Below, one piece after another: positions 18,001 to 25,393 of a stretch of 64,000 bases of DNA. The notes below the pieces were generated by a model. It worked only from the letters and a program-made list of their open reading frames with translations, had not been told where the DNA came from and did not search any database. Source of the stretch: Luteimonas abyssi (lineage in GTDB: Bacteria; Pseudomonadota; Gammaproteobacteria; Xanthomonadales; Xanthomonadaceae); the NCBI RefSeq assembly GCF_001482195.1, contig NZ_KQ759763.1, positions 2,877,924-2,941,923 of the forward strand. Reading direction: 5' to 3'. The position numbers were made by a program, and so were the translations under genes. The first letter of the stretch is position 1, and each line of letters starts with the position of its first letter.

Positions 18001-18055
18001 GGGACAAGCGGGCGACGGCCGGAACGTGCGGAACGGGCGTGGCGGTGGCGGGCAT
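15050..18055 (-). CDS. TonB-dependent outer-membrane receptor
   Basis: This 1001-residue receptor starts at an ATG (18055) with AGGAG 7 nt upstream. A signal peptide (MVLALGAVSMALPALAQ) is followed by the TonB box region (LDTVQVTGSRIQRQ) and a plug domain (TNAAEAVNQLPQVIG). A large beta-barrel follows and ends in the C-terminal aromatic residue YYFAGLNYRF. The plug contains FNLGSERTLTLVNGRR, common in the Xanthomonas/Caulobacter type of substrate-specific receptors. It is the first gene of the operon with three amidohydrolases and S10 copy C. It would therefore import the substrate, or the product, of those secreted hydrolases. The ligand is unknown; peptides are the best guess from context. 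Confidence 0.94.
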   Translation of the reverse strand: MPATATPVPHVPAVARLSRSIRMVLALGAVSMALPALAQDAPAADAAHTLDTVQVTGSRIQRQSTNTDTAQPIGVIDGEVFLERGFTNAAEAVNQLPQVIGSLTDAGDQEGSQTGKQFINLFNLGSERTLTLVNGRRFVGSNAAGGGQGGNQVDLNNIPASLIDRIEVVQATGSAVYGSDAVAGVVNIILKTRFEGMELDAQTGLSERGDYERHAFSLTGGTEFADGRGSVVMNLDWSKSGALVATDRRWTSRGFTFAPNPANTSDSDGIPASIGREDHRMSEHPEGGTLYIAPAPLAQFRLNIGGGPVRFDGAGQLVPYDVGDYIQPAYAFGGDGLKISEFTAVRTPVERHVLTALGHYDLTDRLRLSAEVMGAEMSAFEPINQGAYNSALLTTQPNGALRFSTDNPFLGDQARDLLTANGVSSFWLSRFHTDILPGSGVGSQSKTQRGVLALDGNFEAAGRYFHWNAAANFGRNEGSFNSFGILQQNWLEAVDAVRDDSGNIVCRVALTDPGTGCAPLNLFGIGQASQAARDYVTGVFGASYETRQNNYQANIGGELFELPAGPLNVVAGWEYRKEFSDYRPYETSARGLGRSAPVSAMRGEYDTNEFYGEVLVPVFGGGVELGPITALEFDASYRTVDNSLAGDNEAMSAGMRLTFFDDVTLRGTWNKTFRAPSLYELFLPRSMLTGTGVDPCDARYINTGANAALRASNCRSELAALGLDPNAPLNSLITNVPTEMYTGGNPDLNNELAESWTAGVVYEPSAVPGLSLVVDYVDMKIKDAISYFDAASTMQACYDQPLPNPYCGNFQRGPDGQIVQGSMQVGYTNAGYVDFGATSFAANYRLPIGARFGTLDLGLNVMKMRKLLVSVSGLGFDEYDAVGTGLLSSSLVGPTPEYQARFNARWERGPLTVNWNTQWYDGIVYDHSYTVETRDILGVPSTIKHDASVQYAFTDRLTFRFIVNNVFDREPPINIAVGSGAYNDLSDVIGRYYFAGLNYRF

Positions 18056-18200
18056 TGCGGGTACTCCTGGCTTGAAAAATGAGGCAAGCGGGGGATGTAC
18101 CTGCATGGTATTGAGCGTCACGAGCCAATTGGTTGCAAAAATACAGCACCAAGCGGGTCTTCATGACACTTTTTTTGCATCGATGCCGCGGCCTCGACAA
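18056..18200 (-). promoter_or_regulatory. AT-rich promoter/leader region of the TonB receptor operon
   Basis: The stretch upstream of the receptor is clearly richer in A and T than its surroundings. It has poly-T/A runs near 18,075 and 18,170 and a perfect 8-bp palindrome CCAATTGG at 18,125-18,132. It lies between the receptor start and the end of a glycosyltransferase gene, so a promoter must be here or just upstream. A TTGCAA reading away from the palindrome could be a -35 element, but the matching -10 is poor. Confidence 0.4.
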
Positions 18201-18254
18201 TTTCTTCACGCGACACCCGATTCAGGTCCGCGCGGGCGCTGCCCGCGCCCGGCG

Positions 18255-19109
18255 TCAGCGCATCGCCTGGCGCACGACCGCGAGCGGGAAGCGCAGCCAG
18301 ATCGCCAGCCACACGCCCAACCGCTGGGCAGGGCTGCGCCGCGGCGCCTCGAAGCGGCGGAAGTACCGCCACAGGCCGCGGTGCTTGTGCCATTCCACGA
18401 ACACCGGCCGCGTGCGGCTCGACACGCCGCGCACGTGCACCACGCGAACGTCGTTGGCGACCAGCACCGTGGCGCCGGCCTCGCGCGCGCGGCGGCACAG
18501 GTCGAGGTCTTCGGCATGCAGCCGGTAGCCGGTGTCGAAACCCCCGATACCGGCGAACAGCGTCCGCGGCATCAACATCAGCGCGCCGGATACCGCGTCC
18601 ACCGCCTGCATCGGCGAGCGGTCATCGACGGGCACGTCCAGCCGGCGTGCCGCGGACGAGCCGAGCATCGCGGCGAAATCGGGATCGCGGCGACGAGCGG
18701 CGCCGTCGCGCAGGCCGGACTCGTCCACCAGGTCCGCGCCGAGCAGCACCGGTCCGCCCGCCTCGACGGCACGCGCGCACAACCGGGCCAGTGCATCGGG
18801 CTCGGGCAAGCAGTCCGGATTGACGAACGCCAGCCACGGCGCATCGCTGTCCGCCGCGCCCTGGTTGCAGGCGACCGCGAAGCCCGGGTTGTCGGGATTG
18901 CCGATGAACCGCACCCGCGGGTCCAGGCTGGCGTGACGCTGCACGATCGTCAGGGTCGCATCGACCGAGCCGTTGTCGACCACGCGGATCTGCACCACGC
19001 CCTCGGCCGCGCGCAGCCGGGTCAGGCATTCGTCGATCGTCGAGGCGCTGCGATAGGTGACCACCACCGCGGCGATGCCGTCGGCGGGGGCGGTGTCGGG
19101 GTGGCTCAT
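18255..19109 (-). CDS. family 2 glycosyltransferase (rhamnosyltransferase-like)
   Basis: The product is 284 residues with a GT-A fold. It begins with AAVVVTYRSASTIDECL (nucleotide-binding strand), then VVDNGSVDAT, NPGFAVACNQG and AFVNPDC (the DxD-like position, here NPD). The acceptor-side block YRLHAEDLDLCRRAREAG is typical of WbbL-like rhamnosyltransferases. It has no signal peptide and acts in the cytoplasm on a lipid or polysaccharide acceptor. The ATG overlaps the stop of the upstream gene (ATGA), so the two are co-translated behind the type II secretion operon. The acceptor cannot be predicted. Confidence 0.88.
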   Translation of the reverse strand: MSHPDTAPADGIAAVVVTYRSASTIDECLTRLRAAEGVVQIRVVDNGSVDATLTIVQRHASLDPRVRFIGNPDNPGFAVACNQGAADSDAPWLAFVNPDCLPEPDALARLCARAVEAGGPVLLGADLVDESGLRDGAARRRDPDFAAMLGSSAARRLDVPVDDRSPMQAVDAVSGALMLMPRTLFAGIGGFDTGYRLHAEDLDLCRRAREAGATVLVANDVRVVHVRGVSSRTRPVFVEWHKHRGLWRYFRRFEAPRRSPAQRLGVWLAIWLRFPLAVVRQAMR

Positions 19110-20350
19110 GCGTCGCGTCGTCCGTGGTCGGCTCGGGGCGGGTCGTCGTCGGCGCCGGCATCGTACGCGAGTGGGGGCGAAGTCAGGCCGGTCGCTGCCG
19201 AATCCGGAGCCCTGCCGGACGCTGCCGGCGGCGGTTGCGCGCCGGGATCGTGCGGCGGATCCGGGCGTGCGCGATCCCCAGGGGCCTCGATGCCGCCCTG
19301 CTGCGCGTGCTTGTCGTGGGGGATGGCCTCTGCATCGCTGCCTGCGATGTCGGGGTTCGCAATGACATCGTCGTCTGCAGGGGCGGCATCCGCGCTCACC
19401 TCGTCATGTACACGGTGGGCTGCGGCCCTCACCCCACCGCCTGCGCTGCAGGCGGTCCCCCTCTCTCCCGTTTCACGGGAGAGGGGCGTCGGGGAGCGGC
19501 CTTCGGCCGCCGTTTCTTTTTCGAACAACTCGTGCTGCGCCGGCGGATGCTCGAGCGTGTCGTAGGCAGCCTGCAGCGCCTGGCGGCTCGCATGCAGCGG
19601 ATCGCGCATCAGGAAACCGGCCAGGCGCGCATGCCAGTCCGGCCAGCGCGCGGCCAGCGCCGGCATGTCGCCCTCGGCCGGGCCACCCTCGCCGCCGCGG
19701 GCGACGAACGCCCGTTCGCACAGCACGTTGCGCCAGCCCAGGCCGGACAGGCGCAACGACAGGTCGATCAACGCCGCGTACCAGGACGCATAGCTGGATG
19801 CGTCCAGGCCGCCCGCCCGCTTGCGCGCGCTGCCGCGCAACAGGACCGCATGTCCCACCGCCGCGGGCAGTTCGGGATACAGCGGCGGCAGGCTCCGGCA
19901 GGCGGCGCCGAGGCGCGGCAGGTCGTCCGGGATCGGCGAAATCTCGCCGATCCGCGGCCACGCCGCGGATTCGCCCGCGTTGCACCAAGGGGTGGCGGTG
20001 GCGATGGACGCGTCGCGTTCGAAGCACGCCGTCAACTGGGCGAGCCAGCCGGCAGCCGGGACCGTATCCGGTGCCAGCACAGCCACATCGGCATCGCCGC
20101 AGGCGGCGAGCGCCTCGTCCAGATGCGCGACCTCGCCGATGCCGCGCTGGCGTCGGCTGTAGTCGGCGCGCAACGGCGTGGACGCCAGCCAGCGCTCGAC
20201 GATCGCCAGGCCCCGTGGCCCGGCGCAGGCATCGTCGGCCAGCCAGACCTGCGTGCCGGCCGGGCTGCCGGCATCGAGCGCGGCCAGGCAGGCGTCGAGC
20301 GCGTCGTCGTCGGCGCCCAGCGGCAGCAGCACGATGGGCGGGCCGCTCAT
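19106..20350 (-). CDS. glycosyltransferase-like protein with repeat-derived, disordered C-terminus
   Basis: The product is 414 residues. The first ~280 resemble a GT2-like fold: PIVLLPLGADDDALDACL, QVWLADDAC, DVAVLAPDTVP and a late segment SLRLSGLGWRNVLCERAFV. The last ~130 residues are low-complexity, rich in Ala, Pro and Asp. The DNA coding for the junction holds three hairpin-forming repeats of the intergenic type (19,437-19,509), so the tail may derive from an inserted repeat. The gene starts 12 bp after gspD ends and overlaps the next glycosyltransferase start (ATGA). It probably acts in the same pathway as that enzyme. Whether the tail is functional is unclear. Confidence 0.65.
   Translation of the reverse strand: MSGPPIVLLPLGADDDALDACLAALDAGSPAGTQVWLADDACAGPRGLAIVERWLASTPLRADYSRRQRGIGEVAHLDEALAACGDADVAVLAPDTVPAAGWLAQLTACFERDASIATATPWCNAGESAAWPRIGEISPIPDDLPRLGAACRSLPPLYPELPAAVGHAVLLRGSARKRAGGLDASSYASWYAALIDLSLRLSGLGWRNVLCERAFVARGGEGGPAEGDMPALAARWPDWHARLAGFLMRDPLHASRQALQAAYDTLEHPPAQHELFEKETAAEGRSPTPLSRETGERGTACSAGGGVRAAAHRVHDEVSADAAPADDDVIANPDIAGSDAEAIPHDKHAQQGGIEAPGDRARPDPPHDPGAQPPPAASGRAPDSAATGLTSPPLAYDAGADDDPPRADHGRRDA
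19425..19510. repeat. composite hairpin repeat (REP-like) inside a coding frame
   Basis: Three adjacent inverted repeats are visible: CCGCCTGC/GCAGGCGG at 19,437-19,455, CTCTCCCG/CGGGAGAG with a TTTCA loop at 19,463-19,483, and CGGCC/GGCCG at about 19,497-19,509. The block, with its CCCTCACCCCACC flank, resembles the common intergenic repeat of xanthomonads. Here it is translated as part of the gene at 19,106-20,350. The hairpins are direct observation; the repeat-family assignment is from memory of similar genomes. Confidence 0.7.
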
Positions 20351-20362
20351 CCGTCGCCTGCC

Positions 20363-22654
20363 TTACTCGATCCCGCCGGCAGGCGGCAACGCCTGTTCCG
20401 CCGCGCGCGCCTCGGCCTCACGCGCCTCCTGCTGCCGCAGCGGTTCCAGCGCCTGGAAGCGGCGGCTGTACTCGTCGGTCAGGCGCCGCGCCTCGCCGGC
20501 GTCGCGCACGATGGTCGGGGTAAGCAGGATGATGACTTCGCTGCGGCTGTTCGTATTACGTTGCTGGCCGAACAGCGCACCCAGAACGGGAATTCGGCTC
20601 AGGCCGGGAAAGCCGGTCGAACCCGTGGATGTCCGATCGTCGATCAGGCCCGCGAGCATCACGGTTTCGCCGGCCTGCACGGCGGCTTCGGTCTTGAGCC
20701 GGCGCGTCTCGATGCGGACATTGCCGTTCTCGTCGGCCTCGCCGAGCGGCGAACTGACCTCCTGGACGATGTCGAGGAAGACCATGCCATCGCGTGTGAC
20801 GCGCGGACGCACGCCGAGAATGATGCCGGTGTCGATGTACTGGACCTGGCTGATCGTGTTGTTGGCGTTGCCGAAATTCGGATTGATGCTGACCGACGAG
20901 ATCGGGATCCGGCTGCCGACGTTGAAGGTGGCCTCGGCGTTGTTGCGTACGAACACCGAGGGCGTTTGCAGCAGACGCACGTCGGTCACCTCGTCGAGCG
21001 CGCTGATGATCGCCGCCGCGTCGTTCTTGAACAACGCCCAGCGCACGCCGCGGTTCGCGCCGGAGCCGATGATGTTGCCGCCGAACGTGCTCCAGTTGCG
21101 GGGCAGACTCGGATTGACGTTGAGATCCAGGCTCGGCAGCCCGAACTCGCCCTGCCCGCCGTTCTCGATGAACCAGTTCACGCCGTAGCGCAGCTCGCCG
21201 GTCAACGCGACCTCGACCACCTGCGCCTCGATGTGCACCTGCATCGGCATCACGTCCAGGCGCTCGACCACTTCGCGGATCGACCGCCACGCCGACGCCG
21301 TCGCGCGCACCAGCAGGGTGTTGGTCTCGTCCACCGCCGACACGCCCACCTGCGCGCCGTCGACCTCGAGGGTCACGCTGGTGTTGCCCGGCTGCTCCTG
21401 GTTGAGCGACATCTGGCCCTGGAAGCCGCCACCACCGCCCATGCCCGAACTGCCACCGACGCCGCTCCCGCCCATGCCACCGCCGTCGAAACCGCCGTCG
21501 CGCCCCGACCGCATCCCGTCGCGCCCGCCCAGACTGGACGAGCCGATCTGCATGCCGCTGGTACCGGGCATCAACGAAGCGCTGCCGGCGCCGCCGCGGC
21601 GTCCGCTGCCGGCGCCGAACACCTGCGCCAGGCGCTCGGCCAGTTCACCGGCCTTGATGTACTTCAATTCGTAGGAGAACAGCCGCGATTCGCCACCTGC
21701 GCTGTCGATGCGCTCGAGCCAGCGCTGGATCTCGCTGAGATACGCCGGCTGCGAGGTGATGACCATGATCGCGTTGGCGCCGTCGAGCGGCAGGAACCGG
21801 AACATGCCCGCCACCGGCGAGCCGCTCTCGTCGCCGAACACCTTTTCCAGATCGCCGACGACCTGGCTGGCGCGTCCGGACTCGATCGGGAACACGCCCA
21901 CCGACATGCCGGCCAGCCAGTCCACGTCGAAGATCTCGATCGTGCGCAGGTAGTTCTCGAGCTCGGACCGGCTGCCGGCGACGGTGATGACGTTGCGGCC
22001 GTTGTCGACGTTGACGATCGCGTTCGGGCGCGCGTACGGCTCCAGGATCTTCTCCATCTCGGTGGCCGAGATGAAACGCAGTTGCACGGTCCGCGCCTCG
22101 AATCCGCGGGCGGACGCCGCGTCGCCGGTGCGCGGCGCCACCGCACCGGTGGCCATGGCGCTGTCGGCGGCGACGATGTTGTAGCGCCCGTCGGCGTAGA
22201 TCATCCGCGCGTTGTTCCAGCCGAGCACCATCTCCAGCAGGCTCAGCGCCTGCGAGGCGCCGACCGGACGCGGCGTGGCCAGCGTCACCGTGCCCTGCAC
22301 CTCGGGCGCGATCACGTAGTTCTGGCCGAGCATGTCGCCCAGCACCGCCTTGACCACCGCATGCACCGACTCGCCCTCGAAGTTGAAGGTGGCCTCGCCG
22401 GTGGTGCCGGACAGATCGGGCGGCGCGGACGCGGCGACGCGGCGGTTGATCGTCTGCTCGTTGCCGAGCCGGATCTGCGCCCGGGGGCCGTCGTCGTCGG
22501 CATCCAGCGGTTCGGCATCGACCATGCCGCGGGCGATCACGGGCTGGCCGTCGCGGCGGATATCGGCCACGGGTGCCGAGGCGCAGGCCACCAGCAGGGT
22601 GGCGAGCATGGCCAGGGTCGCGGCGCGAAGGAACGGTCCGGTGGGTCGCATCAT
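20363..22654 (-). CDS. xpsD: type II secretion outer-membrane secretin GspD/XpsD
   Basis: This secretin of about 763 residues forms the outer-membrane channel of the type II system. It has a signal sequence with a lipobox (LATLLVACASAP), as in XpsD. The N0 and N-domains follow (FNFEGESVHAVVKAVLGDML, IAPEVQGTVTL). Between about residues 347 and 410 lies a very glycine/serine-rich linker (GGMGGSGVGGSSGMGGGG region). The C-terminal secretin domain includes VRWALFKNDAAAIISALDE, VGSRIPIS and VMLAGLIDDRTS. Two adjacent ATGs (22654, 22651) compete as start. It is the last gene of the E-to-D operon, 10 bp after xpsN, which matches the xanthomonad order. Confidence 0.95.
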   Translation of the reverse strand: MMRPTGPFLRAATLAMLATLLVACASAPVADIRRDGQPVIARGMVDAEPLDADDDGPRAQIRLGNEQTINRRVAASAPPDLSGTTGEATFNFEGESVHAVVKAVLGDMLGQNYVIAPEVQGTVTLATPRPVGASQALSLLEMVLGWNNARMIYADGRYNIVAADSAMATGAVAPRTGDAASARGFEARTVQLRFISATEMEKILEPYARPNAIVNVDNGRNVITVAGSRSELENYLRTIEIFDVDWLAGMSVGVFPIESGRASQVVGDLEKVFGDESGSPVAGMFRFLPLDGANAIMVITSQPAYLSEIQRWLERIDSAGGESRLFSYELKYIKAGELAERLAQVFGAGSGRRGGAGSASLMPGTSGMQIGSSSLGGRDGMRSGRDGGFDGGGMGGSGVGGSSGMGGGGGFQGQMSLNQEQPGNTSVTLEVDGAQVGVSAVDETNTLLVRATASAWRSIREVVERLDVMPMQVHIEAQVVEVALTGELRYGVNWFIENGGQGEFGLPSLDLNVNPSLPRNWSTFGGNIIGSGANRGVRWALFKNDAAAIISALDEVTDVRLLQTPSVFVRNNAEATFNVGSRIPISSVSINPNFGNANNTISQVQYIDTGIILGVRPRVTRDGMVFLDIVQEVSSPLGEADENGNVRIETRRLKTEAAVQAGETVMLAGLIDDRTSTGSTGFPGLSRIPVLGALFGQQRNTNSRSEVIILLTPTIVRDAGEARRLTDEYSRRFQALEPLRQQEAREAEARAAEQALPPAGGIE

Positions 22655-22664
22655 CGGGGGCACT

Positions 22665-23483
22665 CTACGGGTTCTGCTGCTGCGTCGCCTGCTCCGCGCG
22701 CAGGCGTGCGCGGCGGGCCTCGATGCGACGGCGGATGGCTTCGGCCTGGCTGGCCGGGGTGGGATCGGTACCGGGCTCGCCTTCGACGGCCGGCGAATCG
22801 GTCTGCGGGGACGCGCCGTTCTGGGCGACCGGCGCATCGGGTGCGGCTGCGCGGCGCGCCGCTTCCTGCGCCTGGGCCTGCGCTTGCGCCTGGCCGACCG
22901 ACGGCCTGGGCGGCGGCAACGGCAAGGCCGGTCCGCCATCGGACGGCGGAGGCGGCGCCATCGGCGTCGGCGCCTGGCCGCCCTGGCCATCGAACACCCG
23001 CAACGCCAGCGTCTGCTCGCCATCGGGCCCGGCGAACACCGCGCTGCGCGGGGCCACCGAACGCAGCGACCAGTTGCCGAAACCGCGCGGCGCCTCGCCC
23101 ACGCGCACGCGCAAGGCATCGCCGCCGTCGCGCGGCTGCACGATCGCCATTTCGAACGACGGGGTGATCAGCACGCTGGTCAGCACCATGTCGAAATCGG
23201 GCGCGGCACCTTCGCTCTCGGTGCCTTCCAGGCTGAACGGGTGCGGCCGGCGGTCCTCGGCGAAGAGCGGACGATCGCCGATCGCCGCGTACTGCGGCAG
23301 CGGGCCGAGGCGCGCGTCGGCCGGATCCGCCGCCTGGGGCAACGCCTGCAGCAGGGTCGGATCGTCGTCGAGCGGGGTCACCCGTCCGCCCAATCCAGCC
23401 AGTCCGAGCACCCACACCAGGAGCGCCCACAGCGCCACCGCCGCGATCGCCGCGGTGCCTGCGCGCACGCTTTCAAGGCGCAT
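22665..23483 (-). CDS. xpsN: type II secretion protein N (XpsN/GspC-like)
   Basis: The product is 272 residues with one N-terminal transmembrane segment (AAIAAVALWALLVWVLGLAG). A periplasmic HR-like domain (YAAIGDRPLFAEDRRP, then VLTSVLITPSFEMAIVQ) resembles GspC and XpsN, which link the inner-membrane platform to the secretin. The last ~100 residues are Pro/Ala/Gln-rich and probably unstructured. The ATG at 23483 overlaps the xpsM stop by about 11 nt. Its position between xpsM and xpsD is diagnostic of Xanthomonas-type clusters. A classical GspC PDZ domain is not seen. Confidence 0.85.
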   Translation of the reverse strand: MRLESVRAGTAAIAAVALWALLVWVLGLAGLGGRVTPLDDDPTLLQALPQAADPADARLGPLPQYAAIGDRPLFAEDRRPHPFSLEGTESEGAAPDFDMVLTSVLITPSFEMAIVQPRDGGDALRVRVGEAPRGFGNWSLRSVAPRSAVFAGPDGEQTLALRVFDGQGGQAPTPMAPPPPSDGGPALPLPPPRPSVGQAQAQAQAQEAARRAAAPDAPVAQNGASPQTDSPAVEGEPGTDPTPASQAEAIRRRIEARRARLRAEQATQQQNP

Positions 23484-24087
23484 CGACACGCCCTCCCGGC
23501 TGCAGATAGCCGAACAGGTCGAAGCTGACGTCCAGGCCGACGCCCTGCCCCGGCGCATCGGCATTCGTCAGGTGACGCTGCGACAGCACGTTGAGGTTGT
23601 CCACGAACAGCCGCGGCGCACCGCTTTCCAGCGCATGCAGGACCGCCGCGAGCTGGGGCGCCCCGCAGCGGATGCGGACCTGGACCACCACCCGGGTGAA
23701 GCGCGCCTCCTGCCGCGGCAACGTGACCGGTGACCGGTTGACGATGGCGCACGCCCGATTGCCGGGACTGGCCTCGCTGACGGTGGTCTCCAGACGCTGA
23801 ACCAGCGCGGCCGTCGCCAGCTCGGGGCTGCGTTCGGGGAGAAAGCCGGGCGTGCGCGCGTAACGGTCGGCGACGTCCTCCAGACGCTCGCGGATCTGTG
23901 GCGCCTGCTGCAGCGCGGTGCGTGCGCGCAATTCGCGCTGCTGCAGGGTGTCGATGCGGGCGTCGGCCTCACGCATCGGCCGTGTCCACCACGGATGGAT
24001 CAGGACCAGATAGGCCAGCCCCAGCACGCCGGCCAGGATGCCCAGCGCCAGCCAGCGGTCGCGCGGCCGCACATCAGCCGTCCGCAT
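23473..24087 (-). CDS. xpsM: type II secretion protein M (XpsM/GspM)
   Basis: The product is 204 residues. A short cytoplasmic N-terminus (DVRPRDRW) is followed by a single transmembrane helix (LALGILAGVLGLAYLVLIH). A coiled-coil stretch (READARIDTLQQRELRARTALQQ) leads to a periplasmic ferredoxin-like domain (RVVVQVRIRCGAPQLAAVL). This is the GspM layout; GspM binds GspL in the inner-membrane platform. The chosen ATG at 24087 lies 14 nt inside xpsL, typical of coupled translation. Confidence 0.88.
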   Translation of the reverse strand: MRTADVRPRDRWLALGILAGVLGLAYLVLIHPWWTRPMREADARIDTLQQRELRARTALQQAPQIRERLEDVADRYARTPGFLPERSPELATAALVQRLETTVSEASPGNRACAIVNRSPVTLPRQEARFTRVVVQVRIRCGAPQLAAVLHALESGAPRLFVDNLNVLSQRHLTNADAPGQGVGLDVSFDLFGYLQPGGRVDAP

Positions 24088-25249
24088 CGGCCGCCTCCGT
24101 CGTCGCGGGCGCGGCATCGGCGGCCGGCGCCACCACCAGTTCGGCGCTCAGGGTGAACCGGTCGCGCCGGCTGCGTGGGTCGGGCATCAGTGCGCCGGTC
24201 AATGCCGGCGCGCGCCACAGGGGCGAGCCCTCCAACTGGCCGACGAGCGCCGAGGCCTCGCTGCTCAGGCCGATCAGCAGCAGGCGGTCGTTCTCGATCG
24301 ACAGCCGTTCCAGATACGTGCTGTCGGGCAGCCGCTGGCTCAGCTCGTCGAGGATCTCCACCATGCTCGGCCGGCCCGCGCGCTGGGATTCCAGATAGCG
24401 CATCCCGTCGAGGGTGCCGACGAGCTGGTCGCGCTGCAGCGCGGCCTCGCGCGCCTGGGCGATGACCGGTTGCGAGTCGGCCTCGAACCGGTCCGCGGCG
24501 GCGCGGCGGTTCTCCAGCATCTGCCACATTCCCGCCGCCAGCGCGCACACCGCGATCACCGCGGCGAGCGCATTCGCGCGCCGCCAGGGGTCGCGCCGGG
24601 ATTGCCGGCGCGCGGGCGGCAACAGGTCGACCCCCAGGGTGCCGCCGTCGCCGTCGTCCAGATCCACGCCGGCCAGCGTCTGCGCGGCCGGCCCCAGCGC
24701 ATTCAGTGCGGCGTCGAGCACCTGTCGCGGCACCACCACCAGTTCGGCGTCGAGATGGCCGTCGCCGGACGGGCCCAGCGCACGCGCGTCGAAGGCCACC
24801 GCATCCGCGGCGAACGGTGTCTGCCGGTCGATCTCGAACGCGACCACGTCGCGCAGGCGGTCGGCGGCGGCAGCGGGCAGGCGCATCGGCCGTCGCAGCC
24901 CGGCCGACGCCGGCAGCACCAGCCAGCGCGGCAATTCCGCCAGTTGCGGCCCCAGTGCGCGCGACAGTCCGTCGACATCGTCGGCCAGGGCCTGCCCGGG
25001 CAGTTCGGCCAACGGCCGGATCCGGTCCGGGCGCTCCAGCGACAGCGCCACGTCGCTCCCGAGCGACCGCACCAGCAGCCGCTGCGGCAGCAGGCCGAGG
25101 CGCTCGCGCAGACGCAGCGGCAACGTGCTGGCCAGGGCGGCCGTCCACCAGCGCCACGCCGCGATCAGGCGCGGACGCAGCAGCGCAGACGCACCGCCGA
25201 ACCGGCGCCCGGCAGGGCGCGTCGGCGCGATGTCGTCGGCGGCAGCCAT
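24074..25249 (-). CDS. xpsL: type II secretion protein L (XpsL/GspL)
   Basis: The product is about 391 residues. The cytoplasmic actin-like half (LLVRSLGSDVALSLERPD, VVAFEIDRQTPF) is followed by a transmembrane helix (ALAAVIAVCALAAGMWQML). A periplasmic domain with PSMVEILDELSQRLPDSTYL follows. The FEIDRQTPF block is the recognisable GspL/PilM-type signature. GspL recruits the ATPase GspE to the membrane and pairs with GspM. The start is uncertain: the ATG at 25249 has no good ribosome-binding site, and the frame remains open further upstream into the 144-bp gap before xpsK ends. Confidence 0.88.
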   Translation of the reverse strand: MAAADDIAPTRPAGRRFGGASALLRPRLIAAWRWWTAALASTLPLRLRERLGLLPQRLLVRSLGSDVALSLERPDRIRPLAELPGQALADDVDGLSRALGPQLAELPRWLVLPASAGLRRPMRLPAAAADRLRDVVAFEIDRQTPFAADAVAFDARALGPSGDGHLDAELVVVPRQVLDAALNALGPAAQTLAGVDLDDGDGGTLGVDLLPPARRQSRRDPWRRANALAAVIAVCALAAGMWQMLENRRAAADRFEADSQPVIAQAREAALQRDQLVGTLDGMRYLESQRAGRPSMVEILDELSQRLPDSTYLERLSIENDRLLLIGLSSEASALVGQLEGSPLWRAPALTGALMPDPRSRRDRFTLSAELVVAPAADAAPATTEAADADG

Positions 25250-25393
25250 CACCAGCAGCAGATCATGAGCGAAGGGTCCCCAGCACGAACCGGCATCCGT
25301 TGCCGATTCCGTCGCGCAGGAGTGTATGCGCAAGTGTCGTGTCGTCGCGATCCGGGGGCGCGCAAAAGTGCGAACCCGATCCACACGGAAGCA

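Noticed and set aside
1-18055. Lasso-peptide isopeptidase type cluster
   Set aside because: No precursor peptide, B/C maturation genes or prolyl-oligopeptidase-type isopeptidase; the hydrolases are S10 and amidohydrolase family.
14103-18209. Very long open frame on the minus strand overlapping the TonB receptor and lipoprotein amidohydrolase
   Set aside because: It is an Arg/Pro/Ala-rich out-of-frame reading of GC-rich genes with no recognisable domain; the receptor frame has full family motifs.
19124-23167. Plus-strand open frame of about 1,350 codons opposite gspD, xpsN and the glycosyltransferase-like gene
   Set aside because: Antisense shadow; the minus-strand secretin has clear lipobox and secretin motifs.
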